22,941 nt of DNA from an uncultured Flavonifractor sp. (GTDB taxonomy: Bacteria; Bacillota; Clostridia; Oscillospirales; Oscillospiraceae), in contig CAJUDT010000032.1 of the NCBI GenBank assembly GCA_910585415.1, positions 1 through 22,941 of the forward strand, given 5' to 3'. This document shows positions 14,041 to 20,961 of this stretch, one piece after another. The notes below the pieces were generated by a model, which saw only the letters and a program-made list of their open reading frames with translations, did no database searches and had not been told where the DNA came from. Position 1 is the stretch's first letter. Every line of letters starts with the position of its first letter. The translations under genes and the position numbers were made by a program.

Positions 14041-14242
14041 GCTTCGGCTTCTTCTCCTTTTGGGAGAAGTCCTTGTCTGTGCCACTGGCGGAGAGAATCA
14101 CCTTCCCGTCCTCCACCAGCGCCTGAAAATAGCTGGAATGCTCCGCCCAGCCGGGCACAGGGCCCATGCAGTCCTTTTTCAGAAAAAACCGTTCCCCGTT
14201 GGGGCCGGGCAGGAGGATATTTCGTTTCGATACCGCAAACAT
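14027..14242 (-). CDS. Small phage head protein, unknown function
   Basis: The protein has 71 residues. ATG at 14242 has a strong GAGGGGGTGGAAGT site. The sequence begins MFAVSKRNILLPGPNGERFF and has two short beta-like stretches around SYFQALVEDGKVILSAS. The C-terminus is very basic and Lys-rich (DKDFSQKEKKPKHVAG). It sits between the capsid and connector genes, a place where small basic head proteins are frequent. I do not recognise a named family. The basic tail might contact DNA or the capsid (inference). Confidence 0.75.
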   Translation of the reverse strand: MFAVSKRNILLPGPNGERFFLKKDCMGPVPGWAEHSSYFQALVEDGKVILSASGTDKDFSQKEKKPKHVAG

Positions 14243-14254
14243 ACTTCCACCCCC

Positions 14255-15292
14255 TCAAATGCCGTCGAAATACATCATGGTTTGGGGATAAAAGAGCTCC
14301 ACCTCAGAAAGGTTGGCCGCGTAGGCGGTGTCATAGCAGAAATGGGCGGCGTTGGGCTGGCTCAGGGCCCGGCTCAGGGGGACCAGCTCTTCCACCTGGA
14401 GAAAGCGCTCATGGTTGACATAGATGACCATCCGGTCGCTCCCCCCGGTACCCGCCCCCTTGCACCACCGCACCGCGCCCACATACAGGCTCTTGCCGTT
14501 CTTTGCGGCCACGTTGTTCTTGAGGATAAAATCCAAAATGGTCTCGGTGGCCAAATCGGTGACCATGGTGTTGAGAATGTAGGCGTACTGCTCGTAGGGG
14601 AGCAGGATGTGGTTGGGCATGGCGTCCTCGTCGTACTCCGCCGCCGCCCAGACGGCGGTAATGCCGGCGTTCACATCCGCCAGTATCTGTTCCTTGGTCT
14701 TGTTCTCCCATTTGGTGGAGGGGGCGTCCGCCCCATTGGAGGCTACGGTGGTCTCCGTCACATCCGGGTGGTTCACCAGACCCGTGGTGCCATAGGCGGG
14801 AAGGCCTGCATAGACGTTTTCATCCATGTGCTTGTCGTAGGCCCTGCGCATTCCATCCTGAAGCATCTGGTCCAGGGACCGGCCGATGTAGTTGGCCTTC
14901 TGCATATCCACCCACATCACCCGCAGGGCGGCGGCGAAGGTATGGGCCTTAAACATGCCCTTGTCCAGGTTGGCCTGAACGATGGGCAGGCCGTTGGAGC
15001 CCCCGGCCTGAACGGGACTCTCCCCCGAGCCGCCGGTGATGCCGTAGCCCACCGACTGGGCGGAGACGTAGTCCACCCACCCGCCGCCGGACTTGACGAC
15101 AATATCACGGGGATAGGTGATACTGGTGAGGGGCTTGCGGATTAGGGGGTCCCGCTTCTCCAGTTCGGAGACCAGGAACGCCTGGCCGGAGGCGATGCCC
15201 GCCGCGTCCATCGTGGGCGTGCCGCCGGAAGGGGCCCCGCCCTTTGCCTGGATAATCCCTGCGTCAAAGGTGCCGACATTCTGATAAGCCAT
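14255..15292 (-). CDS. Major capsid protein (DUF2184 family)
   Basis: The protein is 345 residues from ATG 15292 (AAAGGAGGGAAAAGCA upstream); an in-frame extension upstream lacks a ribosome site. Recognisable stretches are AYQNVGTFDAGIIQAKGG, FLVSELEKRDPLIRKPLTS, then FKAHTFAAALRVMWVDMQKA and the E-loop/A-domain region around DENVYAGLPAYGTTGLVNHP. C-terminal YDTAYAANLSEVELFYPQTM is typical of DUF2184 capsid proteins with the HK97 fold. Position after the decoration protein and before the connectors supports the call. No truncation is visible. Confidence 0.93.
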   Translation of the reverse strand: MAYQNVGTFDAGIIQAKGGAPSGGTPTMDAAGIASGQAFLVSELEKRDPLIRKPLTSITYPRDIVVKSGGGWVDYVSAQSVGYGITGGSGESPVQAGGSNGLPIVQANLDKGMFKAHTFAAALRVMWVDMQKANYIGRSLDQMLQDGMRRAYDKHMDENVYAGLPAYGTTGLVNHPDVTETTVASNGADAPSTKWENKTKEQILADVNAGITAVWAAAEYDEDAMPNHILLPYEQYAYILNTMVTDLATETILDFILKNNVAAKNGKSLYVGAVRWCKGAGTGGSDRMVIYVNHERFLQVEELVPLSRALSQPNAAHFCYDTAYAANLSEVELFYPQTMMYFDGI

Positions 15293-15306
15293 TGCTTTTC
15301 CCTCCT

Positions 15307-15816
15307 TTAAGCCTGGTTCATGGTGAGAATGCGCAGTTCCGCCACACCGTTGGCGTCGGCGGGGCCCGCCCAACGGCAGTTGGTGAGCTCCACCGTATTG
15401 GCGGCGTCGGCCACAGCCTCAAAGCCGCCCACCACACCGGCAGGCACGGCCTCGTTGGCCGTCACGCGGACATAGACCTGACCGTCCAGCTTGGGAACGC
15501 CCACATTGCACCGGACGTTGATGCACCCCCGCTGGAACACGGGGACGGCTTCCCTCTGGGCGTAGGAGCCCACGTTCTGCTCCAGGTAAAACAGAGCGCT
15601 TTTGACCTGGCGGGAGGCCACGCCCACAAAGGCGGCGGCGGTATCCCCCGCGCCCATGGGGACCACCGCCCCTGCGGCGTCATACTTGAGGGCCCCGCCG
15701 AAGGGGACGGCTCCGCCTGCGGGGCGGGTGTTCACAATCATATCCGGTTGCCGGGCGTAGGAGCCCGCGTAACCGTGGGGCATGGTCTTGCCGATGTTCT
15801 GGGGGGTCAGTCCCAT
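15307..15816 (-). CDS. Capsid cement / decoration protein
   Basis: The protein is 169 residues from ATG 15816, overlapping the protease stop by one base (TAATG) with GAAGGAGGATGCATA upstream. MPHGYAGSYARQPDMIVNTR, then AGGAVPFGGALKYDAAGAVV, AAAFVGVASRQVKSALFYLE and QREAVPVFQRGCINVRCNVG describe a Gly/Ala/Val-rich beta protein of the structural cement type that trimerises on DUF2184 capsids and stabilises them. Size, position between protease and major capsid genes, and the VFQRGCINV segment match family members I recall. Confidence 0.85.
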   Translation of the reverse strand: MGLTPQNIGKTMPHGYAGSYARQPDMIVNTRPAGGAVPFGGALKYDAAGAVVPMGAGDTAAAFVGVASRQVKSALFYLEQNVGSYAQREAVPVFQRGCINVRCNVGVPKLDGQVYVRVTANEAVPAGVVGGFEAVADAANTVELTNCRWAGPADANGVAELRILTMNQA

Positions 15817-16481
15817 TATGCATCCTCCTTCTTCTTGTGGGGGTTCCGGGCGGCGTAGGCGGCCTCGGACTCCCGGCAAATGGTCTCAAAACTGGGGGCT
15901 GTGTCTGCGGCCCTGCGGGCGTGGGCCGCTGCGGCCTGCATCACCCGGCCCAGCACGTCGGGCCCCTGCATAGTGGACAGCAGCGCGTCCACCACCTGGG
16001 AGCGCTCCTTGACGTCCCGAATGCCCGCCACGGCGGGGCGGACCTTTTTCAGCAGCGCCGCCGCCGCGTCCTTGGCCGCCGGGGACATGTCCGCCATTTC
16101 ATCCGCCGGGATTGTGACCGAGGCCTCCGGCTCTCCGTGCCCCTTCCCGGCCAGCTTCTCAATGAGGCTGTCCAGGTCCCCCTCGTCCCGAAGGGTCTTT
16201 TCCTCCTGTCCGTCCTTGTGCTGGAGGGCGGTGAGCAGCGCAAGGACCTTGTCCAGCTTGCTCCCCAAGTCGTCCCCCTTGGGGGCCCGCTCCACCATCC
16301 CGTCCCCGGTGGGGGGAGCCTCCTTGTCCCCAGCGGGCGGGGGAGCCTCCTTCTGGCCCTCGGGGGCCGCGTCCAGGGCCTTGGCGGCGGTGGCCACCAA
16401 TCCTTGGACCTCTTCCGGGGTCTGCGCCTCCTGCGCCGCCATGCCAAGGGCGTTCAGGATGGCCTCTGAAAATTTACCCAT
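15816..16481 (-). CDS. Candidate nested scaffold protein from an internal start
   Basis: In frame inside the protease gene, codon 182 is ATG (16481), preceded by GGCAGGAAGTAC, a good ribosome site at correct spacing. Translation from here would give a 221-residue protein (MGKFSEAILNALGMAAQEAQ onward) containing only the linker and helical C-terminal half. Lambda C/Nu3 and several other phages make their scaffold in exactly this nested way. The site lies at the boundary between protease domain and scaffold-like region, which is the strongest argument. Expression is inferred. Confidence 0.55.
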   Translation of the reverse strand: MGKFSEAILNALGMAAQEAQTPEEVQGLVATAAKALDAAPEGQKEAPPPAGDKEAPPTGDGMVERAPKGDDLGSKLDKVLALLTALQHKDGQEEKTLRDEGDLDSLIEKLAGKGHGEPEASVTIPADEMADMSPAAKDAAAALLKKVRPAVAGIRDVKERSQVVDALLSTMQGPDVLGRVMQAAAAHARRAADTAPSFETICRESEAAYAARNPHKKKEDA

Positions 16482-17024
16482 GTACTTCCTGCCTTTCTCC
16501 GCCCCTTGGGCGGCGTCTTGTATCGCTACCTCGTGTCCGGCCCGGCCCCTGAGGACCACCGCCACGTGATTGCCGCGAATCCTCGTCTGCCTGTACCCCG
16601 CCCCCTCCGGGACGTACTCGCACAGGTACCCGCAGGACACCTCCCGCAGCATTCCGCTCTCTACGTCGGAAATCAGATTGGCGTCCTTTATCAGCAGGTC
16701 CGCTACCAGCCTATCCCCCTCCCGGCGGACCCGCTGTATATGCCCCCTGGAGTAGTTTGCGTGGTTCTCCGGCCCTACTTGCTCCGGCGGGTGGCCCTGG
16801 GTTACGTCCTTGCCCTCAAAACTGGCCATTGCCGCCGCTTCAAAGACGTCCTCCGGGTACCGGTTGACCACCACCACCCGCTCCGGGTCCCCCTCCAGCC
16901 CCAGTTCCCCGGCCAGATATTCCTGTGGGCCCGTCCGGGCAATGGGCACATCCCGGCAAATGAGATACCCCTCCGGCGTTCTGTCCATGTGGGGACTCAG
17001 CTGGGTACCATAGTAGGTAAGCAA
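15816..17024 (-). CDS. DUF2213 prohead protease-scaffold fusion
   Basis: The protein has 402 residues. It likely starts at TTG 17024 with GGAGGTGACACCAT upstream; the residues LTYYGTQLS and TPEGYLICRDVPIARTG match the usual family start. The N-terminal domain (1-170) has protease-like motifs: TQGHPPEQV (His78), EVSCGYLCEY (Ser130) and GNHVAVVLRGRAG (His153), consistent with herpesvirus/HK97-type head maturation proteases. The rest is a low-complexity linker (APPPAGDKEAPPTGD around 225-245) and a helical, charged C-terminal region suited to scaffolding. Catalytic residues are proposed from motif position. An internal start may produce the scaffold part alone. Confidence 0.85.
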   Translation of the reverse strand: MLTYYGTQLSPHMDRTPEGYLICRDVPIARTGPQEYLAGELGLEGDPERVVVVNRYPEDVFEAAAMASFEGKDVTQGHPPEQVGPENHANYSRGHIQRVRREGDRLVADLLIKDANLISDVESGMLREVSCGYLCEYVPEGAGYRQTRIRGNHVAVVLRGRAGHEVAIQDAAQGAEKGRKYMGKFSEAILNALGMAAQEAQTPEEVQGLVATAAKALDAAPEGQKEAPPPAGDKEAPPTGDGMVERAPKGDDLGSKLDKVLALLTALQHKDGQEEKTLRDEGDLDSLIEKLAGKGHGEPEASVTIPADEMADMSPAAKDAAAALLKKVRPAVAGIRDVKERSQVVDALLSTMQGPDVLGRVMQAAAAHARRAADTAPSFETICRESEAAYAARNPHKKKEDA

Positions 17025-17038
17025 ATGGTGTCACCTCC

Positions 17039-17084
17039 AAACAAAAATGGGGCCGGCCTGTAGGAGCTCCTACAAGCCGACCCC
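17039..17084 (-). terminator. Intrinsic terminator inside the head operon
   Basis: On the minus strand GGGGTCGGCTTGTAGGA pairs with TCCTACAGGCCGGCCCC (two G-T wobbles), forming a stem of about 17 pairs around a perfect palindrome TGTAGGAGCTCCTACA, followed by ATTTTTGTTT. It lies between the 41-residue gene and the protease gene, with the protease ribosome site just after the T tract. Confidence 0.87.
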
Positions 17085-17119
17085 GATTGGTCCTTCCACC
17101 CTGTCCATTCAGGTGTGGG

Positions 17120-17245
17120 TTACAATTTCAGTTCTTTTTGTGTGACGATTTGCACCTTTACCGAGCCATCCTTCATCTGCTTGAGCTGGACCCGGTGCCC
17201 CTGAATCAGTGCTGCCTCAATGGCGCGAATCATCTGTGCCGTCAT
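17120..17245 (-). CDS. 41-residue phage protein, unknown function
   Basis: ATG at 17245 has a near-perfect ribosome site, GGAGGTAAGCT, that overlaps the stop of the upstream gene. The protein begins MTAQMIRAIEAALIQGHRVQ and continues LKQMKDGSVKVQIVTQKELK, ending at TAA 17120. It looks like one helix followed by a small beta hairpin and is basic. Tiny genes of this kind are common in Oscillospiraceae phages, but I know no function. It is the last gene before the internal terminator, so it belongs to the portal/minor-capsid transcription unit. Confidence 0.8.
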   Translation of the reverse strand: MTAQMIRAIEAALIQGHRVQLKQMKDGSVKVQIVTQKELKL

Positions 17246-17248
17246 AGC

Positions 17249-17491
17249 TTACCTCCAGAAATCCGCTTTTTCGCACACCTCAGCCAGAGAGTGTCCGTCT
17301 AAAAGGTGTGCAGTCAGAAGTTCATCTATATCGTGAAACTCTTCACTGAGACCGTCTGGGTCGTTGACCGTGAGGATAAATTTTTGTCTGTTATATGGCA
17401 CGATGAGCCCATGGATTCCATTCCATGTAAATTCAATATCATCCACAAGACTTAAGGCATATTCCCGCAGCTCATGCAGAGTTCTTTTCAT
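17249..17491 (-). CDS. Small acidic protein, candidate immunity partner of the minor capsid C-terminal domain
   Basis: The protein has 80 residues. ATG 17491 overlaps the stop of the minor capsid gene (ATGA), so the two are coupled. The sequence MKRTLHELREYALSLVDDIE, FTWNGIHGLIVPYNRQKFIL, then EEFHDIDELLTAHLLDGHSL and AEVCEKADFW is acidic. It follows a pattern I recall from many small Firmicutes proteins: an N-terminal helix, three strands ('I.F.W.G....I'), and a C-terminal 'DELL....DG.SL.E' motif. Such proteins often sit behind toxin-like C-terminal domains. The DNA is clearly more AT-rich than the head genes. Immunity function is inferred from size, charge, coupling and composition. Confidence 0.7.
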   Translation of the reverse strand: MKRTLHELREYALSLVDDIEFTWNGIHGLIVPYNRQKFILTVNDPDGLSEEFHDIDELLTAHLLDGHSLAEVCEKADFWR

Positions 17492-18978
17492 AGAATATCA
17501 CGGTTCTCCTTCCGTTCTTCCTCCGTCAGCTCACGCCGGGTTCGGTCTACAATCGTTCCGTTTTCACCCCGAACAAAATCGTGCGCATGTTCTCCATGCA
17601 GACCATATGGATGCTGCTTGGGCGATTTGTGGTCTCCGCTATGTACCTGCCGGACCATTTTTCCTTGAGGGTCATAGAAAATCCGGTCGATCTGCTGGCT
17701 GGGAAACTGCGTTTGCACAACCGCATTGGGGCGATATTGGTTCGGGATAGACCGATGTTCTGTCCAGCAGTCCGTCACCACAACCGTACCATCTTCATGA
17801 TACCGCACCCGGCTGTATTTTTCAAGACGTTTCGCCTCACGGTAATCGGACAGCCACCCCCGGTATTTCTCGTCGTCCGCCCGCTTGTGCTTTTGGAAGG
17901 TCTGGAAGCTCTTGGGGACCCGGTCGGGAATGGTCAGCCGGTAGCGCTCATACTGGCGGTAATCGGAGAGCCACTTGGCCCGGGCCTGCTCCTTCTTTCG
18001 ATAAGCGTCAATCTGCTGCTGGCTCCTGGGGTCCCGGGTGGGGGGATTGGTCCGAAAGCTGGAGAACTCCTTGATTTTTCGGAGCTCCTCCGGGCTCAAG
18101 CCCGCCGGTGTCCAGGGCAGGAGCACATGCAGGCAGTTGGGGTGGATGTTCAGCCACGAGTTGGCCAGGGTGTCCGGCCCGCTGGGGTCCACCTTCCCGA
18201 ATGCCGCCGCCAAGGGCGGGAAATCCGGGTCCGTGCCGCTTCTGGAGTACACCCGCCCCTCCAGAGGGGCGCACAGCTTGCACGTAGTCCCGTGGGCGCT
18301 GATTTTGTACAGGTCCTGCCCCTCGTCCGCCGTCAGCACCGCGAGGACCTCCGCCTGACGGCTGGTGGTCCGCAGGACCATCGCGCCATAGGCGTGCAGG
18401 CTCCAGCGCCGCCCCGCCTTGTCGATAAAGGCCGTCACCCCCTCCCGCCGCAGGGCCTCCACAAAGCGGGGCAGGGCCTTGTATGCCCCGGCCCCCTGGG
18501 CCTGCATGGCGGCGGCCTGCTCCAACCCCACCCGGCGGAACACATCCGGCTCCACCCGCCCCAGCAGAGCGCTTTGCAGGGTGGCGGCAGCCATCGCGGC
18601 AGACGCTTCAATCTCCCCCATAAGGTTCATCACCAGCCGTTGGACAATGTCCGTCTGCGTGCTGGTGAGCGCAGCCGCGTTGGCATACCCCAACCCGTGC
18701 TTCTCCGCCGTCTCAGGGACAGGGAGGGGCTTTCGGTCCTCTGGGCGCTTGAAGTAAAACTGACGCTCAATCATTTTGGGCACATAGCTCCAACATTCGT
18801 TGGACAGCCGCAGGAGGATGGTCTGTACCCGCTCCAGGGCCGCCTCCGCGTGGTAGTCCGCCAACCCCCGCGCACGCAGGCGGGCAATCTCGTTGATGAT
18901 GTCTGTCTCCGCCCGGAGAAACAGCTGAATGAGCCGCTTCAGCTCCCGGGGCGCAGGAGCCCGGTTCAGGGCGGGCAT
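17488..18978 (-). CDS. Phage minor capsid protein (MuF/min_cap2-type) with accessory C-terminal domain
   Basis: The protein has 496 residues. ATG at 18978 follows directly on the stop of the upstream gene (TAAATG), with GAGGACGGC upstream. Residues 1-310 are a minor capsid protein: a helical N-terminus, TTSRQAEVLAVLTADEGQDL near 204, then the metal-binding-like cluster H229, C233-x-x-C236 (SAHGTTCKLCAPLEGRVYSR) and IHPNCLHVLLPW near 278. These sit on the inside of the portal and may be injected with DNA. After a basic, Tyr/Arg-rich linker (about 325-385), residues about 390-496 form an added domain with H450 and a dense motif HGEHAHD (461-467), ending in ELTEEERKENRDIL. DNA for this part (17491-17826) is AT-rich. 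It resembles polymorphic-toxin or effector tips known on MuF proteins; activity unknown. Confidence 0.85.
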   Translation of the reverse strand: MPALNRAPAPRELKRLIQLFLRAETDIINEIARLRARGLADYHAEAALERVQTILLRLSNECWSYVPKMIERQFYFKRPEDRKPLPVPETAEKHGLGYANAAALTSTQTDIVQRLVMNLMGEIEASAAMAAATLQSALLGRVEPDVFRRVGLEQAAAMQAQGAGAYKALPRFVEALRREGVTAFIDKAGRRWSLHAYGAMVLRTTSRQAEVLAVLTADEGQDLYKISAHGTTCKLCAPLEGRVYSRSGTDPDFPPLAAAFGKVDPSGPDTLANSWLNIHPNCLHVLLPWTPAGLSPEELRKIKEFSSFRTNPPTRDPRSQQQIDAYRKKEQARAKWLSDYRQYERYRLTIPDRVPKSFQTFQKHKRADDEKYRGWLSDYREAKRLEKYSRVRYHEDGTVVVTDCWTEHRSIPNQYRPNAVVQTQFPSQQIDRIFYDPQGKMVRQVHSGDHKSPKQHPYGLHGEHAHDFVRGENGTIVDRTRRELTEEERKENRDIL

Positions 18979-19230
18979 TTAGCCGTCCTCATCATCATCT
19001 GCAAGCAGCTCTTCTTGGGTGACGCCCTTCAAGCCTGGCTTGATAAAATTAAGAAAATCCCAAAAAGGGGCTTCTGGGTGAGCGGTTCCATAATCTATGA
19101 TTTCCTGTTCAATGTGGTCATCCAACGCCTCTTCTACCAGCATATCCACATGCTCTTGCAGCACATGATCCTTCTTAAGCTCCCCCTGTCCAACATAGCG
19201 TCTTAAAAACTCTCTCAATCTCTTCTCCAT
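18979..19230 (-). CDS. Small acidic protein, candidate partner of the portal C-terminal domain
   Basis: The protein has 83 residues. ATG at 19230 follows GGGGGGAGTTCTG. The sequence starts MEKRLREFLRRYVGQGELKK, then VDMLVEEALDDHIEQEIIDY, GTAHPEAPFWDFLNFIKPGL and ends in the very acidic LLADDDEDG. It appears mainly helical. The gene is AT-rich compared with both neighbouring head genes' cores, and lies directly after the AT-rich 3' end of the portal gene. This repeats the layout seen behind the minor capsid gene. No named family is recognised; an immunity or chaperone role for the portal's added domain is inference. Confidence 0.72.
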   Translation of the reverse strand: MEKRLREFLRRYVGQGELKKDHVLQEHVDMLVEEALDDHIEQEIIDYGTAHPEAPFWDFLNFIKPGLKGVTQEELLADDDEDG

Positions 19231-19242
19231 CAGAACTCCCCC

Positions 19243-20961
19243 CTATTTGATTTTCCTGATTTTTATTGTCTCAAATCCACCATAACCATCCGACTTAACC
19301 GTATATTGGTTGGTTCTGTCTCGAATCACTCTAATTTCCCCAGCTTCCAATCCTGGAAAGCTGGTGTTCAATACTCCAGTAAGCCTAGCATAGGTTTTAG
19401 GCTTCAATTGTATCCCGGAACGGTTCCGCTGAGGCGACGGCGCGTACTTGGTCTTTCCCATTTTACCACTTCCGCCGCCGCTGGTAAAGCGGCCGTTGCT
19501 GGGGTCGTGGTGGGGATTATAGTCCCTGGCCAGAGCGTCCCCGGTCTCCTGCACAGGGGCGTCCTCAAAATCCAGCCCCGCCAGGGGGTCCCGCAGGGCG
19601 GTCAAATCGCTGTACGACTTCCCTGTGTTGGCCTTGATTTCCTCATCGGTAATGCTCCCGAACATACCCGTCTCACCGGAGAGCTTTTTGAGCTCCTTCT
19701 GGGCGGTGTCCGCCGCCAGCAGGCCCGCCTGGAACAGGTCTCGGAGGGCCAGGCCCTTCTTCTCCGCAATCTCCGCCGCCTCCTTTGCCGTGGGGGTCCA
19801 CAGGGGCGGGAATTGGATGTCCAGCGCGTCCGGGACCGCCCCCCACACGGACATGCACAGCACCGGCAGAATCCGCTCCAGGACGGACTTGAGCTTGCTC
19901 TCCCGGAGTGTATCCACATAGTCGTAATAGTTGCGCAAATCGCTCTCCCCGGTGGCGTTGAGCCCTGCCGGGGCGCGGCCGAAGAGCTTGGTCACGGGAA
20001 TCCGGGAGGCCCCGGACAGGTCCAGGCACATACTGTCATAGACCTCCTGGAGCCCGGTAAAGGTGTACTGGGTGCTGTGAATCTGGTCCCCCTTGTTGAC
20101 CAGCTGCATTCCAAAATTGGACTTCATCACGCTCTGGGCCTGCATGGTGTTCCAGAACCGCCGCTGCTGGCCCCCGGAGCCCAGGGAGAAGAGCTGGTCC
20201 AGGTTCTCCACCTCCATGGTGTCTACGTTGGCCCGGAAGGTCAGGGCCGCCATATTGGCGGAGACATTGTCGTGCTTGACCACGTCCTGGTACAGGGCCT
20301 CCACCTCGCTCTCCCCCCAGTACAGCCCGGCCAGCCGCTCCAGATAGGGCAGCTCCCGCCCGGTGAAGCGGACCACTCGGGAGTGATGGACCCGAGCCGC
20401 AATACGCCCCTCCGGGCTGTTGATTTGGTAAAACTCCGGCAGGCCGAAATCCGGGTCGCTGCTATCGCTGACCAACCCCATTTCCGGTGTGATGCCGCAC
20501 CAGCGGTCCAGGATGTACAGGCCCCCAAAGGTCCCCGGAAGGACGCTCTCCAGCTCCAGGGGCCGGTCCAGTATTCCCTCCTGGCCCCGAATGAGCAGGA
20601 TGCCCGCCGCGCCGCCGTATAATCTCCCCCAGCGCAGGCCCTCGTTGATTCGCTCCCGCAGGGCGGTGCGCCGCTGGACCTGCTCCAGGGCCTTCCAGTG
20701 CTCCGGCCCTACACCCCCCAGGGTGAACCAGCGCCTGGTCATATCATCGGGGATAATGCCCACCACATTTTGGACCACCCAGTTGGAGCGGTACAGCGAA
20801 TTGAGCAGAGCATAATTGTCCGTCATGCGGGTCAGGGGGTAGTCCGTGGCCTCCAGTGGAGACTGGGAGCCCCAGCCCAGCCGGAACAGGGGGTTGGAAA
20901 AGGCGTCCGTGGTCTGGATGGGGGCCAGTTCCGGCCCTTGGTTCTGTGTTTGGCTGCTCAA
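19243..20961 (-). CDS. Portal protein (DUF1073/HI1409 type) with variable C-terminal extension
   Basis: The protein is 572 residues if started at TTG 20961, which has AGGAAGGTGTCCC upstream and overlaps the terminase stop (TTGA); the longer upstream frame lacks a ribosome site. DAFSNPLFRLGWGSQSP, MTDNYALLNSLYRSNWVVQN, then VVGIIPDDMTRRWFTL is the signature of the DUF1073 portal family. GRLYGGAAGILLI, RVHHSRVVRFTGRELPY and SRIPVTKLFGRAPAGLNATG follow in order. The portal ring occupies one capsid vertex and passes DNA. From residue 480 the linker NPHHDPSNGRFTSGGGSG leads to a 56-residue domain (517-572; LKPKTYARLTGVLNTSF, SDGYGGFETIKI) encoded by AT-rich DNA at 19246-19413. The tail domain is unrelated to the portal core and looks added. 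Confidence 0.92.
   Translation of the reverse strand: MSSQTQNQGPELAPIQTTDAFSNPLFRLGWGSQSPLEATDYPLTRMTDNYALLNSLYRSNWVVQNVVGIIPDDMTRRWFTLGGVGPEHWKALEQVQRRTALRERINEGLRWGRLYGGAAGILLIRGQEGILDRPLELESVLPGTFGGLYILDRWCGITPEMGLVSDSSDPDFGLPEFYQINSPEGRIAARVHHSRVVRFTGRELPYLERLAGLYWGESEVEALYQDVVKHDNVSANMAALTFRANVDTMEVENLDQLFSLGSGGQQRRFWNTMQAQSVMKSNFGMQLVNKGDQIHSTQYTFTGLQEVYDSMCLDLSGASRIPVTKLFGRAPAGLNATGESDLRNYYDYVDTLRESKLKSVLERILPVLCMSVWGAVPDALDIQFPPLWTPTAKEAAEIAEKKGLALRDLFQAGLLAADTAQKELKKLSGETGMFGSITDEEIKANTGKSYSDLTALRDPLAGLDFEDAPVQETGDALARDYNPHHDPSNGRFTSGGGSGKMGKTKYAPSPQRNRSGIQLKPKTYARLTGVLNTSFPGLEAGEIRVIRDRTNQYTVKSDGYGGFETIKIRKIK

Noticed and set aside
17581..19206. Plus-strand open frame of 541 codons across the minor capsid gene
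   Set aside because: Composition follows the third-codon pattern of the minus-strand genes, and it spans two independent minus-strand genes with convincing ribosome sites.
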